Shown: positions 34,434 through 43,730 of the stretch, piece after piece | How positions within the stretch are numbered: the stretch's first letter is position 1 | Layout: each line of letters opens with the position of its first letter | DNA from: Deltaproteobacteria bacterium | GTDB taxonomy: Bacteria; Myxococcota_A; Bradymonadia; REDH01 | Assembly (NCBI GenBank): GCA_007693585.1 | Contig: REDH01000111.1 | Coordinates: 1-46,797, forward strand | Reading direction: 5' to 3' | DNA: 46,797 bases | Program-made: the position numbers and the translations under genes | Notes under the pieces: generated by a model | Told to the model about the DNA's origin: nothing | Seen by the model: the letters and a program-made list of their open reading frames with translations, nothing else | The model's database searches: none

Positions 34434-35714
34434 ATGGCCCGGAAGACCCCCCCGAATGGCAACGAGCACCCCACCAGCACCAGACGCATCGGGCTGTCCC
34501 TCGGCGCAGACCTGTGCTGGCCCGCCTGCTACGAGCAGATCCTGGCCGAGCTGGACCCGGTGATCCGGTGGAACGGCGAGGACGTCCGGATCGCGTGCGA
34601 GCGGGTCACCATCGAACCGTTCAACCTCCGACAGCCCTGTTCCTACGACATGGTGCTCGACCGGCTGACCCACTGGTACGCCACGAGCCGCGAGTGGATC
34701 AAGAAGGCCATCCTGATGGATGACCTCTACGTCCTCAACAACCCCTGGTCCGTGCAGTCGATGGAGAAGCACACCAGCTACGCGGCGATGATGCGCCTCG
34801 GAATGCCGATCCCCGAGACCTGGATGGTCCCGCCCAAGGCCTACGCTCCGCATGAGGATCTGCGCCCCACGCTGCGGCGGTACGCGAAGCTCTTCGACCT
34901 CCGCCGCGTGGGAACCGAGATCGGCTATCCCCTCTTCATGAAGCCCTACGACGGGGGCGGCTGGCGCGGCGTCAGCCTCTGCCGGAACGAGCAGGAACTG
35001 CTTTCCCGCTACGAGGAGAGCGGTACCCAGCAGATGCATCTGCAGGCCGCCGTCGACGGCTGGGACCGCTTCGTGCGCTGCATCGGGCTCGGGGCGCAAA
35101 CCCACATGGTGCGCTACGATCCGGACGCCGCGCTACACGACCGCTACACGATGGACCGCGACTTCCTCACGCCGGAGGACGCCCGGATTCTGCGTGACAC
35201 CACCCTCACCATCAACGCGTTCTTCGGCTGGGACTTCAACTCCTGCGAAGCGCTTCACTCCGGGGGCACCTGGACCCCCATCGACTTCGCGAACCCCTGT
35301 CCGGACTCGCAGGTCACCAGCCTGCACTACCACTTCCCCTGGATCGTGCTCGCCAACCTGCGCTGGTCGATCTTCTGCACGGTGACCCGGCGCCCGATGC
35401 GACGCACCCTCGACTGGGAGCCCTACCTCGCCGTCGCGGCCGAGCAGGACATGCCATGGCCCGAGCGTCTGCGGGCATACGGAACGCTCGCGGAGAAGCA
35501 CTTCGACGTCGAGGCCTTCGAAGCCTTCTGCGCGGAGCACCTCTCCGATCTCGACGAAATCGCCTGGAGCTTCTTCGGATCCGATCGCGCCCGCGACGCC
35601 ATCCGCCTCAAGGTCAGCGCCCTCTTCCCCGCCCACGAGGTCGAGCGGTTCACCGAGCTCTTCTTCCAGCGTGTCCAGCAGTGGCGCGCCGACAACCCCC
35701 CGAACAAGGCCTGA
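34434..35714 (+). CDS. ATP-grasp ligase 2 (RimK-like, divergent)
   Basis: 426 residues with GAGAGG before the ATG. Different from the other three ATP-grasp proteins: pre-ATP segment DLYVLNNPWSVQSMEKHTSY, ATP-binding YPLFMKPYDGGGWRGVSL (K170) and Mg-binding WTPIDFANPCPDSQ (D284, N287), rather than the THMEW/EIGCRP pair. This places it nearer to RimK/glutathione-synthetase-like ligases. The last 110 residues (AEKHFDVEAFEAFCAEHL, HEVERFTELFFQRVQQW) are helical and unfamiliar. It lies 32 bases after the Fes-like gene and 2 bases before another esterase. Product unknown; an amide or ester ligase working on the same compound as ligase 1 is a reasonable guess. Codons here become C-ending, unlike the upstream half of the run. 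Confidence 0.8.
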   Translation: MARKTPPNGNEHPTSTRRIGLSLGADLCWPACYEQILAELDPVIRWNGEDVRIACERVTIEPFNLRQPCSYDMVLDRLTHWYATSREWIKKAILMDDLYVLNNPWSVQSMEKHTSYAAMMRLGMPIPETWMVPPKAYAPHEDLRPTLRRYAKLFDLRRVGTEIGYPLFMKPYDGGGWRGVSLCRNEQELLSRYEESGTQQMHLQAAVDGWDRFVRCIGLGAQTHMVRYDPDAALHDRYTMDRDFLTPEDARILRDTTLTINAFFGWDFNSCEALHSGGTWTPIDFANPCPDSQVTSLHYHFPWIVLANLRWSIFCTVTRRPMRRTLDWEPYLAVAAEQDMPWPERLRAYGTLAEKHFDVEAFEAFCAEHLSDLDEIAWSFFGSDRARDAIRLKVSALFPAHEVERFTELFFQRVQQWRADNPPNKA

Positions 35715-35716
35715 GC

Positions 35717-36493
35717 ATGGGTGTCCCCAAGATCCGCACCACCTGGACCAGCGAGCGCATGCACCGCACCGCATCCCTCGTGCGCTGGGGCCACTTCGGG
35801 CAACCGCTCCTGCTGTTCCCCACCGCGGGGGGAGACTGCGAGGAAGTGGAGCGGATGCACCTCATCCACGCGCTTCGGCCCTTCCTGGAAGCCGGCGCGA
35901 TCAAGGTCTACTCCTGCGACTCCATCGCCGGCCGGGCGCTGCTGACCCAGGAGGGCAGCCCCCAGCACCGCATGTGGCTGCAGGACCAGTTCCACCGCTA
36001 CGTCCGCCACGAGGTCCTCCCGGCGATCCACGCCGACTGCCAGTCCGACACCCTTCCCGTCTGGACCGCCGGCGCCTCGATCGGGGCCTTCCACGCCGCC
36101 GCCATGGTCTGCCGCTTTCCCGACGTGTTTCATCGCGCCATCGCCATGAGCGGGACCTACGATCTGGCCCGGTTCTTCGGTGCACCCGCCCACGCGTTCA
36201 CCCACCATTTCCTGGTCTCGTCGCCGGTGCACTTCGTGCCGACCCTGGCCGGACCCCACCTCGACGTGCTCCGCCAGCGGTTCATCCTGCTGCTGTCGGG
36301 CGAGGGCCGGGCCGAGGACATCGGCGAGAGCTGGAACCTCGCCTCCATCCTCGGCCGTCAGGGCATCCCCAACCGGGTCGACTCCTGGGGCCGCGACTGG
36401 CCTCACGACTGGCAGACCTGGCGTGCCATGCTGCCCACCACCCTCCATCACTGGCTGACCCGAGAACAATCCGTCGGCCGCCAGCGCCCATGA
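35717..36493 (+). CDS. Esterase family alpha/beta hydrolase
   Basis: 258 residues. Putative esterase (esterase D superfamily) without an accessory N-domain. Seen: LLLFPTAGGDCEEVERM (oxyanion region), WTAGASIGAFHAAAMVCRFP with nucleophile S121, AMSGTYDLARFF, and a C-terminal His in WGRDWPHDWQTWRAMLP (H230). No export signal. The start is 2 bases after the ATP-grasp 2 stop, and the stop overlaps the next ATG (ATGA). It is a distant relative of the Fes-like protein at 33268, so the cluster has two GxSxG hydrolases flanking one ligase. The acyl substrate is not predictable from sequence. Confidence 0.8.
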   Translation: MGVPKIRTTWTSERMHRTASLVRWGHFGQPLLLFPTAGGDCEEVERMHLIHALRPFLEAGAIKVYSCDSIAGRALLTQEGSPQHRMWLQDQFHRYVRHEVLPAIHADCQSDTLPVWTAGASIGAFHAAAMVCRFPDVFHRAIAMSGTYDLARFFGAPAHAFTHHFLVSSPVHFVPTLAGPHLDVLRQRFILLLSGEGRAEDIGESWNLASILGRQGIPNRVDSWGRDWPHDWQTWRAMLPTTLHHWLTREQSVGRQRP

Positions 36494-37044
36494 AGCCCAA
36501 CTTCTTCCTTGCGCTGCCCCTGCCGGCAGACCCCTTCCACGCCGCCGCCCCCCCGCCGCCTCCCCTGCGGCGGTTCCACGTCCCCGAGCTCCACGTCACC
36601 CTCGCCTTCCTCGGCCCGGTGTCCGCCGACGCCGCGAACCAGGCGTTCGGGGCCGCCACCGCAGACCTCGATCACGCCCCCGTGGACTTCGTCCCGGGAC
36701 CGGTCCTGCCCTTCGGCCCGCGTGACCGCTTCTCCGCGCTGAGCAGCGTCCCCGCCGAGCAGGCCGAACCGCTGTGCGCCCTCATGACGGCCATCGCCCG
36801 GATCGCGTTTCCCGCCGCCGGCCGTCCGCTCGACCCCCGACCTCCACGTCCCCATGTGACCCTCGCCCGGGTCCCCCGTCGCGCCTCGATCGAGGAGCGC
36901 GCGGCAGCGCTGACCTGGGCGGAGCAGCTCCGTCCCGGCCTCGATCGGGTCCGCCTGGACACCGTCGCGCTGTACACGTGGACCGAGGACCGGCGGGAGC
37001 GGCTGTTCCGGATCGTGCGGGAAGTCGCCCTAGCCGCCGCCTGA
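36490..37044 (+). CDS. thpR: 2'-5' RNA ligase-like 2H phosphoesterase
   Basis: 184 residues, the usual length of ThpR/LigT. Two H-x-T motifs are present: LHVTLAFLG (H35, T37) and PHVTLARV (H122, T124). These are the catalytic pair of 2H phosphoesterases, which open 2',3'-cyclic phosphates or act on 2'-5' linkages in RNA. A Pro-run (about 21-25) lies before the first motif. The ATG overlaps the preceding esterase stop, making this the last gene of the plus-strand run. The convergent ATP-grasp 3 gene ends only 12 bases away. Whether it acts on RNA or on a cyclic nucleotide in this pathway is unknown; it could also be a passenger. Confidence 0.8.
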   Translation: MKPNFFLALPLPADPFHAAAPPPPPLRRFHVPELHVTLAFLGPVSADAANQAFGAATADLDHAPVDFVPGPVLPFGPRDRFSALSSVPAEQAEPLCALMTAIARIAFPAAGRPLDPRPPRPHVTLARVPRRASIEERAAALTWAEQLRPGLDRVRLDTVALYTWTEDRRERLFRIVREVALAAA

Positions 37045-37056
37045 GCTCCACCGGAC

Positions 37057-38277
37057 TCAGCCCCCGGCGTGAAGCACCACACGCTCGGCTGCCTCCTCCG
37101 CGATACGCCGCGTGGTGTCCCAGTCCGGATGACGGACCGCCAGGAAGCCGTCCGAGAGCAGGGTATTCTTCCAGTTGCGGCGCATCGACCCGGGCCGCAG
37201 GAGCTGGTCGGCGACCACATGCTTCCCATGATCCGCCAGGAAGGACCGCAACCCCTCGATCCGCGTGATCCTGCCCTGGCCCCGCGCCCGCTTGAAGATG
37301 ATGGCACAGTTGTACCGCCGCTCGGCCGAGGCCGCGAAGGACCCGAAACAAGCCACCCGCGCCCACTCGCGAAAGAGGTCGATGTCGCAGCTCCAGTTCA
37401 TCTGATCGACCAGGTTGGCCCCACCCGGGCGACATCCGATCTCGCCGAAGATCGCCTCGCCGGACCCGGTCCTGAACCACTCCATGTGCGTGAAGCCGTC
37501 GCCCATGCCGAGCGCGCCGAGCACCGAGCGCCCGAGCGCCACCCCATCCCCGTACTTCGGGGCGTCCATGTCCCGCACCGTGATGATGATCGGGCTGAGT
37601 TCCTCGCGCGTGCGGGCGACGAGCGCCGGGGGGAGATACTGGGCCACGTTCTCGAACACCGGCCGCCCGCCCACACACAGGGTATCGTAGGTGAACTCCT
37701 CCCCCGTGATGAACTCCTCGCAGCTCGCCTCGGGGACGCTGCGCATCGCCCGGAGGACAGGCGGGAGATCCGCAGGTCCGTCCAGCCGCCACGTGTTCGC
37801 GCTGCCTGCACCGTCGATGGGCTTGAGGATGAGCGGATACCCGATCTCGGCCACCGCCGCCTCCACCTCCGCCACGGTCCGCACCCGACGCGAACGGGCC
37901 GTGCGCAGGCCCGCCGCCCTGACCCGTTCCTTCATGACCTGCTTGTCGCGAAAGCCCCGCACAGTGTCCGGGTCCATACCCTCCATGCCGAACCGCTCCC
38001 GCAGCCGGGCCGCCGTCATCACCAGAACCTCCCAGTTGGCGAGCACACGGTCCACGCTCCGCCCCCGCAACCAGTGATGCACCCGCCGGATCACGTCCTC
38101 CTCGTCCAGCATCCGCGGCACCTGGAGGTAGTCCACCAGGCTGCGGCGCACGACCGGGGCCAGTCCCGACACCGGCGTGTCTCCCACGCCCAGTACCCGC
38201 GCGCCCACCTCGGCGAGCCCGCGCGTGTACTGCTGCATCTCCGGGGGGTAATTCGGCGACAGGAAAACGACGTTCAT
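37057..38277 (-). CDS. ATP-grasp carboxylate-amine ligase 3
   Basis: 406 residues on the minus strand. N-terminal Rossmann-like part (MNVVFLSPNYPPEMQQYTRG), then GFRDKQVMKERVRAAGLRTA, ATP loop YPLILKPIDGAGSANTW, hinge CEEFITGEEFTYDTL, and Mg ligands in FTHMEWFRTG (E266) and GEIGCRPGGANLVDQMN (E279). Same family as the proteins at 31083 and 38390, so the locus holds three paralogs. Its start faces that of ATP-grasp 4, with 112 bases between them, so both probably share a divergent control region. The last 90 residues contain RYNCAIIFKRARGQGRI and a conserved tail like that of paralog 4. Substrate unknown; a family-level call is secure. Confidence 0.85.
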   Translation of the reverse strand: MNVVFLSPNYPPEMQQYTRGLAEVGARVLGVGDTPVSGLAPVVRRSLVDYLQVPRMLDEEDVIRRVHHWLRGRSVDRVLANWEVLVMTAARLRERFGMEGMDPDTVRGFRDKQVMKERVRAAGLRTARSRRVRTVAEVEAAVAEIGYPLILKPIDGAGSANTWRLDGPADLPPVLRAMRSVPEASCEEFITGEEFTYDTLCVGGRPVFENVAQYLPPALVARTREELSPIIITVRDMDAPKYGDGVALGRSVLGALGMGDGFTHMEWFRTGSGEAIFGEIGCRPGGANLVDQMNWSCDIDLFREWARVACFGSFAASAERRYNCAIIFKRARGQGRITRIEGLRSFLADHGKHVVADQLLRPGSMRRNWKNTLLSDGFLAVRHPDWDTTRRIAEEAAERVVLHAGG

Positions 38278-38389
38278 GCTCCTCCCGAGATTGCCGTCCG
38301 AAGCAACCTGTGGCTCCATGGACAGCGGTCCTCCACGCGCGCCCCCCGGCGGTCCTCCGCGCCCCACCGACATACCCCACTCCTGCGCC
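38278..38389. promoter_or_regulatory. Divergent control region between two ATP-grasp genes
   Basis: The 112 bases between the two start codons contain the 10-mer GCGGTCCTCC twice (38324-38333 and 38349-38358), spaced 25 bases apart, roughly two helix turns, inside a GC-rich tract. This could be an operator. I see no convincing -35/-10 pair. Confidence 0.3.
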
Positions 38390-39607
38390 ATGCGAAACGT
38401 TCTCTTCGCCGCTCCCTTTCCTCTCGAGACCACGTTCCGCTTCGTCCGCGCCGCCGCCTCGCTCCCGGGCGTGCGTCTGCTCGGGGTCGTGGCCCAGCGT
38501 CCCGAGGGGGCCGACGCGCGCCTCTTCGCCGACATCGTGACCGTCAGCGACCCCTTCGACCCCCGCCAGCTCGTCGAGGCCGCCCACCTGCTCCAGCGTC
38601 GACACGGGCCGCTGTCCCGGGTCACCGGCATCCTCGAACCGCTCATGGTCCCCCTCGCCCACGTGCGCGAGGCCTTCGACCTGCCGGGACTCGGCGTCGA
38701 CACCGCCGAGCTGTTCCGCGACAAGGGACGCATGAAGGACGCCCTCCGCCAGGCCGGCTTGCCCTGCGCCCGACACCGGGTGCTGCGGGCACCCGAAGAC
38801 GCCACCTCGTTCGCCGACGAGGTCGGCTTCCCGCTCGTCGTGAAGCCCATCGCCGGCATGGGCTCCAAGGCCACCTGGCGCATCCGGTCGGCCGACGAGC
38901 TCCGCGCCGCGGTCGGCGCCCTCCGCGTCTCCCCAGAGCGTCCGGCCATCGCCGAGGAATTCCTGCAGGGTCGCGAGTACAGCTTCGAGACCATCACCAT
39001 CGACGGCGTCCCTCGCTTCACGTCCTTCTCCCGTTACTTCCCCACCCCCCTCGAGGTCCTCGAGAACCCCTGGATCCAGTGGTCCGTCCTCCACCCGCGC
39101 GCCGTGGACGGCCCCGAGTTCGACGACGCCCGCCAGCTCGGCCTCGACGCCCTGAAGGCCCTCGGGCTCGATACCGCCTTCACCCACATGGAGTGGTTCC
39201 GGCGCGATGACGGCTCCCTCGCCATCGGCGAGATCGCCGCCCGCCCCCCGGGCGCCCAGATCGTCCCGGGCAACAACTTCGTCCACGACGCCGACTTCCA
39301 CCGGGCGTGGGCCAACGCCGTCATCCTGGACCGGTTCGACACCGCGACCGAGCGCAAGTACGCCGTCGCCGTCGCCTTCCTGCGCGGCATCGGCCAGGGG
39401 CGTGTCGCCCGCATCCACGGTCGTGAGGCCGCGCACGCCGCCGTGGGGCATCTCGTCGTGGAGTCCCGCCTGCCCCGAATCGGCGCCCAGCGCGCCGACA
39501 CCTACGAGGGCGACGGCTTCGTCATCCTCCGCCACCCGGACACGGACACCGTCAAGGCCGCCCTCAAGACGGTGCTCGAGACCATCCGCATCGAGTACGC
39601 GCGCTGA
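38390..39607 (+). CDS. ATP-grasp carboxylate-amine ligase 4
   Basis: 405 residues. N-terminal MRNVLFAAPFPLETTFRFVR, then ELFRDKGRMKDALRQAGLPC, ATP loop FPLVVKPIAGMGSKATWRI, hinge AIAEEFLQGREYSFETI, and Mg ligands FTHMEWFRRDD (E268) and GEIAARPPGAQIVPG (E281). It is paralogous to ATP-grasp 1 and 3 but replaces the GCRP motif by AARP. The C-terminal part (KYAVAVAFLRGIGQGRVARI) parallels ligase 3. It faces ligase 3 across a short divergent region and is followed, 15 bases later, by the convergent dapD. Family certain, substrate unknown. The acceptor or donor probably differs from the paralogs, given the altered motif. Confidence 0.85.
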   Translation: MRNVLFAAPFPLETTFRFVRAAASLPGVRLLGVVAQRPEGADARLFADIVTVSDPFDPRQLVEAAHLLQRRHGPLSRVTGILEPLMVPLAHVREAFDLPGLGVDTAELFRDKGRMKDALRQAGLPCARHRVLRAPEDATSFADEVGFPLVVKPIAGMGSKATWRIRSADELRAAVGALRVSPERPAIAEEFLQGREYSFETITIDGVPRFTSFSRYFPTPLEVLENPWIQWSVLHPRAVDGPEFDDARQLGLDALKALGLDTAFTHMEWFRRDDGSLAIGEIAARPPGAQIVPGNNFVHDADFHRAWANAVILDRFDTATERKYAVAVAFLRGIGQGRVARIHGREAAHAAVGHLVVESRLPRIGAQRADTYEGDGFVILRHPDTDTVKAALKTVLETIRIEYAR

Positions 39608-39622
39608 ACCCGCGCCTGCCCG

Positions 39623-40474
39623 TCAGCGGAGATCGCCTTCCAGCGCGGCCCGAAGGTCCGTCCGCTCGTCACGCACCTTCACGATGAGCGCGCACGCGAC
39701 CTGCAGCCCGAGGGTCGCCGCCCACGTCGACCCGCCCACCGGGCGCGTCCCGGGCACCACGACCGCCCCCGCGGGAATCTCCAGCGGCGCATCTCCCGTG
39801 GCCTTCAGCACACGCTCCTCCACGAGGTCATACACCGGAGTGGACGCGGTCAGCACCACCCCCGCGCCGAGCACCGCGCGCTCCCGCACCAGCGTTCCCT
39901 CGTAGACCCCGACCCCGCCGCCCACCAGCACGTCGTCCTCGATGATCACCGGCCGCTGCCCGATCGGCTCGAGCACCCCCCCGATCTGCGCTGCCGCCGA
40001 CAGGTGCACGCGCTCGCCGATCTGGGCGCAGCTCCCCACCAGCGCGTGCGAGTCCACCATCGTGCCGTCCCCCACCCACGCGCCGACGTTCACGTACATC
40101 GGCGGCATGCAGGTCACGCTCCGCCCGAGGTACGCTCCGCGGCGCACGCTCGACCCCCCGGGCACGATCCGCGACCCCCGCTCCGCCAGCGCGATGCGCT
40201 GCACGGGCAGGTTGTCCTTGTCCGCGAACGGCCAGCCGTCCGCCGTGTCCATCGGCGCGATGGTGCCGTTTCGAAACGCCACCAGGATGCCCTTCTTCAC
40301 CGCCGGGTTCACCGACCACGCGCCAGCATCCCCCCGCGACGCCGCGCGAATCTCCCCCGCCTCCAGCGCCGCGAGGAAGCGCTCCACCAGCGCGCGCACC
40401 TCGGCGCCGCCGTCGCGAACCCCCGCCTCGTACGCCTCCTCGATCTCCGTCAGCATCGCCGAATGGTCCGCCAT
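39623..40474 (-). CDS. dapD: Tetrahydrodipicolinate N-succinyltransferase
   Basis: 283 residues (E. coli DapD has 274). Transfers succinyl from succinyl-CoA to tetrahydrodipicolinate in the succinylase branch of lysine/meso-diaminopimelate synthesis. Seen: N-terminal helical part with VNPAVKKGILVAFRNG, then the left-handed beta-helix of hexapeptide repeats, with YVNVGAWVGDGTMVDSHALV, GSCAQIGERVHLSAAAQIGG and VLEPIGQRPVIIEDDVLVGG close to the E. coli enzyme. The ATG at 40474 has AGGAG about 8 bases upstream; the longer open frame to 41482 is shadow. It is monocistronic here. The preceding 40475-40743 holds no gene I can support. Confidence 0.93.
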   Translation of the reverse strand: MADHSAMLTEIEEAYEAGVRDGGAEVRALVERFLAALEAGEIRAASRGDAGAWSVNPAVKKGILVAFRNGTIAPMDTADGWPFADKDNLPVQRIALAERGSRIVPGGSSVRRGAYLGRSVTCMPPMYVNVGAWVGDGTMVDSHALVGSCAQIGERVHLSAAAQIGGVLEPIGQRPVIIEDDVLVGGGVGVYEGTLVRERAVLGAGVVLTASTPVYDLVEERVLKATGDAPLEIPAGAVVVPGTRPVGGSTWAATLGLQVACALIVKVRDERTDLRAALEGDLR

Positions 40475-40743
40475 TGTCCTTGCTCCTGTGGGAAAACCGC
40501 CTGCCGGGAACATCCACCCGAGGCCGGCCACACCCGGACCTCCGCGGGTGAAGCCGGGCAGACGCGGCACGGGCCGTGGACTCGCACAACGTCGGGCGAT
40601 GCGCAACCGGCCGGCCGGATGGATGCGGCCCGCCAGGCCTCCGGCAGGGCCGAAGCGGCGAGCGGTTCCGCGGCATCCGTTCCGACCCATCCGGGACACC
40701 TGTGCCGGAATCCGGGGAGCCCGGGCCTGCGGCCAGCACCTCG

Positions 40744-43730
40744 TCAGAGCGGTCCGCCGTCGGTGATGGTCCACCCGTGGATGCCCGTCAGGGCGTTCCG
40801 CGCAGCCTGCGCCGCGCCGCCGGGGGAGTGCTGCGCGTTGCCCGCATCGAATGTCCTGTTCGCCGGCACGGTCGGCAGTGCGCTCCATCCGATCAGCAGC
40901 GCGTCGTAGTTCGACGTGGAGAGCCCGGCCCCCTGGAACATGCCCGCCAGGTTGACGCTGGGATGCAGCGACCATCCGCCGATGTCCTGGTCGAACGCGG
41001 TCGCGTCCCAGAACATCTGGAACAGGTTGATGGCGCTGCTGATGTCCCAGCCGCCGATATCCTGATTGAACGAGGTGTTGAACGCGAACATCTGGTTCAT
41101 CGAGACGGCGCTGGTGGGCTCCCAGCCGGCAAGGCTGGAGTTGAAGGTCGAGTTGGCGAACATGTTGCCGAAGTTGGTCACGCCCGAGACGTCCCAGCCG
41201 TTGAGGTTGCCGTTGAACTGTGTGCCCCGGAACATCATCTCCATGTCCTGCACGTCGGACACGTCCCACAGATGGACCGAGGGGATGGCCGTGAGGTTCT
41301 CCGCCTGGTCGAACATCCGGTCGAGGGTGGTGGCCCCGGAGAGGTCCGGTGCGTCGGGCGCGCTGATCGTGGTGAGATTCGTGGCCCCGGCGAACGCGCG
41401 CCCGGTGGGTCCCGGGCGGAAGGTGCCCCACTGCAGGATGTCCTCCAACTTGTCCTTGTCCCCGGTGTACTCGAAGTCCCAACCCTCCAGCATCCCGCGG
41501 ATCGTAACCGTCTGCGACCCGACGGTGGCGAAGGTATGGGTGCGTGCCGGGTCGTCATGTGCCTGGACCCGCTCGACGCTGCCATCTCCCCAGTCCACGA
41601 GGAAGTCGTAGTTCCCCTCCGGGACGAGTGGGAGCCGGATGCTCGCGCTGCCGGTCGAGGTGTCCGTGCCTCCGAAGATCTGCTGCCACGGATTGTCCGT
41701 GTTCCACTGTGTGATGAACGCCGGCAGTTCCTCGCAGTTTCCCCCGTCGCAGAACCAGGTGTACGGACACTGGTCATCCAGGGTGCACGACGCGCCATCC
41801 GGCCGGCGGCACACCTCCAGCCACGGATCGCAGAAGCCGGACAGGCAGTTCGCGTCGCCCGTGCAGGACGTCTGCAGTCCCCCGGGCAGGGGTCCTCCGT
41901 CGGTGATGGTCCAGTTGAAGGCGTCGGTGAGCACGTCCCGGGCCTGCTCGGCGGTTCCGTCCGGCGTGTACTGCACGGTGCCTGCATCGAGGGGCACTTC
42001 CGAACCGAGCGATTGCGTGGCCCATCCCGCGAGGATCCCGTCATAGCTCGCGGTGGACAGGCCCGATCCGACGAACATCTGCGCCATGCTGGTCACGGAC
42101 TCGACGTTCCACGCGCCGAGGTTCTGATCGAACGCCGTGGCGTTCCAGAAGGTACCGAACATGGTGGTGACGTTGTTCGTGGGCCATGCGCTGATGTCCT
42201 GGTTGAAGCTCGTCGCGCCGCGGAACGTCCAGGTCAGGTTCTGCACGCTGGACGGCACCCACCCGCCGATGTCCCGGTTGAAGGCGGTGTTGGTGAAGAA
42301 CATCGAGGTCATGTTCTCGACATTGGACACATCCCAGGAGTCGATGTCGCCGTTGAAGGTGTCGCTGCTCCCGAACATGCTGGCCATGGTCTGCACGTTC
42401 GACACGTCCCAGCCGGGGAGGTCCTGGTTGAAGCTGCTCGCGGCCCGGAACATGGACGACATGTCGGTCACGGCGGAGACATCCCAGGCACCACTGATCG
42501 GGTCGTGGTCGATGGGCTGGTTGAAGCTGGTGGCCAGCTCGAACATTCTCGTCATGGTCGTCACCGCGGCCGTGTCCCAGCCACTGATGTCGCCGTTGAA
42601 GGCGCTGGCCTGGCGGAACATCCACGCCATGGTCTCGACGAGCGACGTGTCCCAATTGCTCAGCGGTTGATCGAAGCTCGTGGCCGCGGCGAACATGTTG
42701 GCCATGTTCGTCACGGAACCGGTGTCCCAGTTGCCGATCGGACGGTTGAAGGCCGCGGCGCGCTCGAACATGTTGCCCATGTTCTGCACGGAGGCCGTGT
42801 TCCAGGTCCCTTCGATCGGGTCGTGGTCGATCGGCTGGTCGAAGGACTCCGCATCCCGGAACATGGCCTCCATGAACTGCACGCTCGAGGTGTCCCAGCC
42901 GCCGATCGGCTGGTTGAAGGCCGCGGCCCCCTGGAACAGGGTCGCCATGTTCATGACCTGGGATGTGTCCCAGCCGCCGATCGGCTGGTTGAAGGCCGCG
43001 GCGCCGTCGAACATGCCGGCCATGGTGGTGACCGAGGAGGTGTTCCAGTCTCCGATCGGCTGGTTGAACTGGGAGGCCCCCTGGAACATGTACGACGTGT
43101 CGGTGATGGCGCCGAGGTCCCATTCGTTCATGGACGGCACGGTGGTGAGGGACGAGCAGCCCTCGAAGGTTCGTCGCAGGAGCGTCGTTCCCGTCAGGTC
43201 GAGCACATCGGTGGCCGTGATGGTGAGGTTCGAGGCGCCGCGGAAGTGGCCGGCCGCGGGTGCCGCGCCCAGCCGAAGGGGTCCCCAGTTCGAGATCTCC
43301 TGAATCTTGAGCCGGTCCTCGCCGTGCGGGTGGTTGAAGGTCCAGCCTTCGATCTGCCCGCGGATGGTGATCGTATACTCTCCGGGCACGTCGTACGTGC
43401 GGATGCGCTGGTCGACCGAGGGCGCGGTCACCCGCGTCGGTGGCTCCCCATCGCCCCAGTCGACGAGGAAGTCGAAGGTTCCGGGGAAATTGATGGGAAG
43501 ACGCAGCTGATTGGAGGGGCTCGAGTCACCGCCGGTGACGGTCGTCTCCCAGACGCTCACGAAGGCCGGACCGAGCACGCACGTTCCGCCGTTGCACTCG
43601 TGCACGTAGGCGCACTCGGGATCGGTGACGCACGTGTCGCCGGGCGCCACCCGGCACTCCTCCAGCCAGGGATCGCAGTAGCCGGACTGGCAGTCGTCGC
43701 TTTCGTCGCAGGGAAACCCGATCGGCCCGA
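40744..43730 (-). repeat. Two-fold internal module duplication
   Basis: Module 1 lies at about 43730-41880 and module 2 at about 41880-40744; both run Cys pair, WGDG domain, DUF285 array, DGGPL ending. At DNA level the DUF285 units also repeat with a period near 70-90 bases. The boundaries are approximate. Confidence 0.75.

Noticed and set aside
31083-37044. RiPP (microviridin-type) biosynthesis by the ATP-grasp enzymes
   Set aside because: No precursor peptide with a conserved core or leader and no acetyltransferase is visible; the extra esterases and glgA do not fit that pathway.
42040-43150. Regularly spaced DNA repeats that could suggest a CRISPR array
   Set aside because: The units are imperfect, lie in frame within the DUF285 protein repeats, and have no unique spacers or cas genes.
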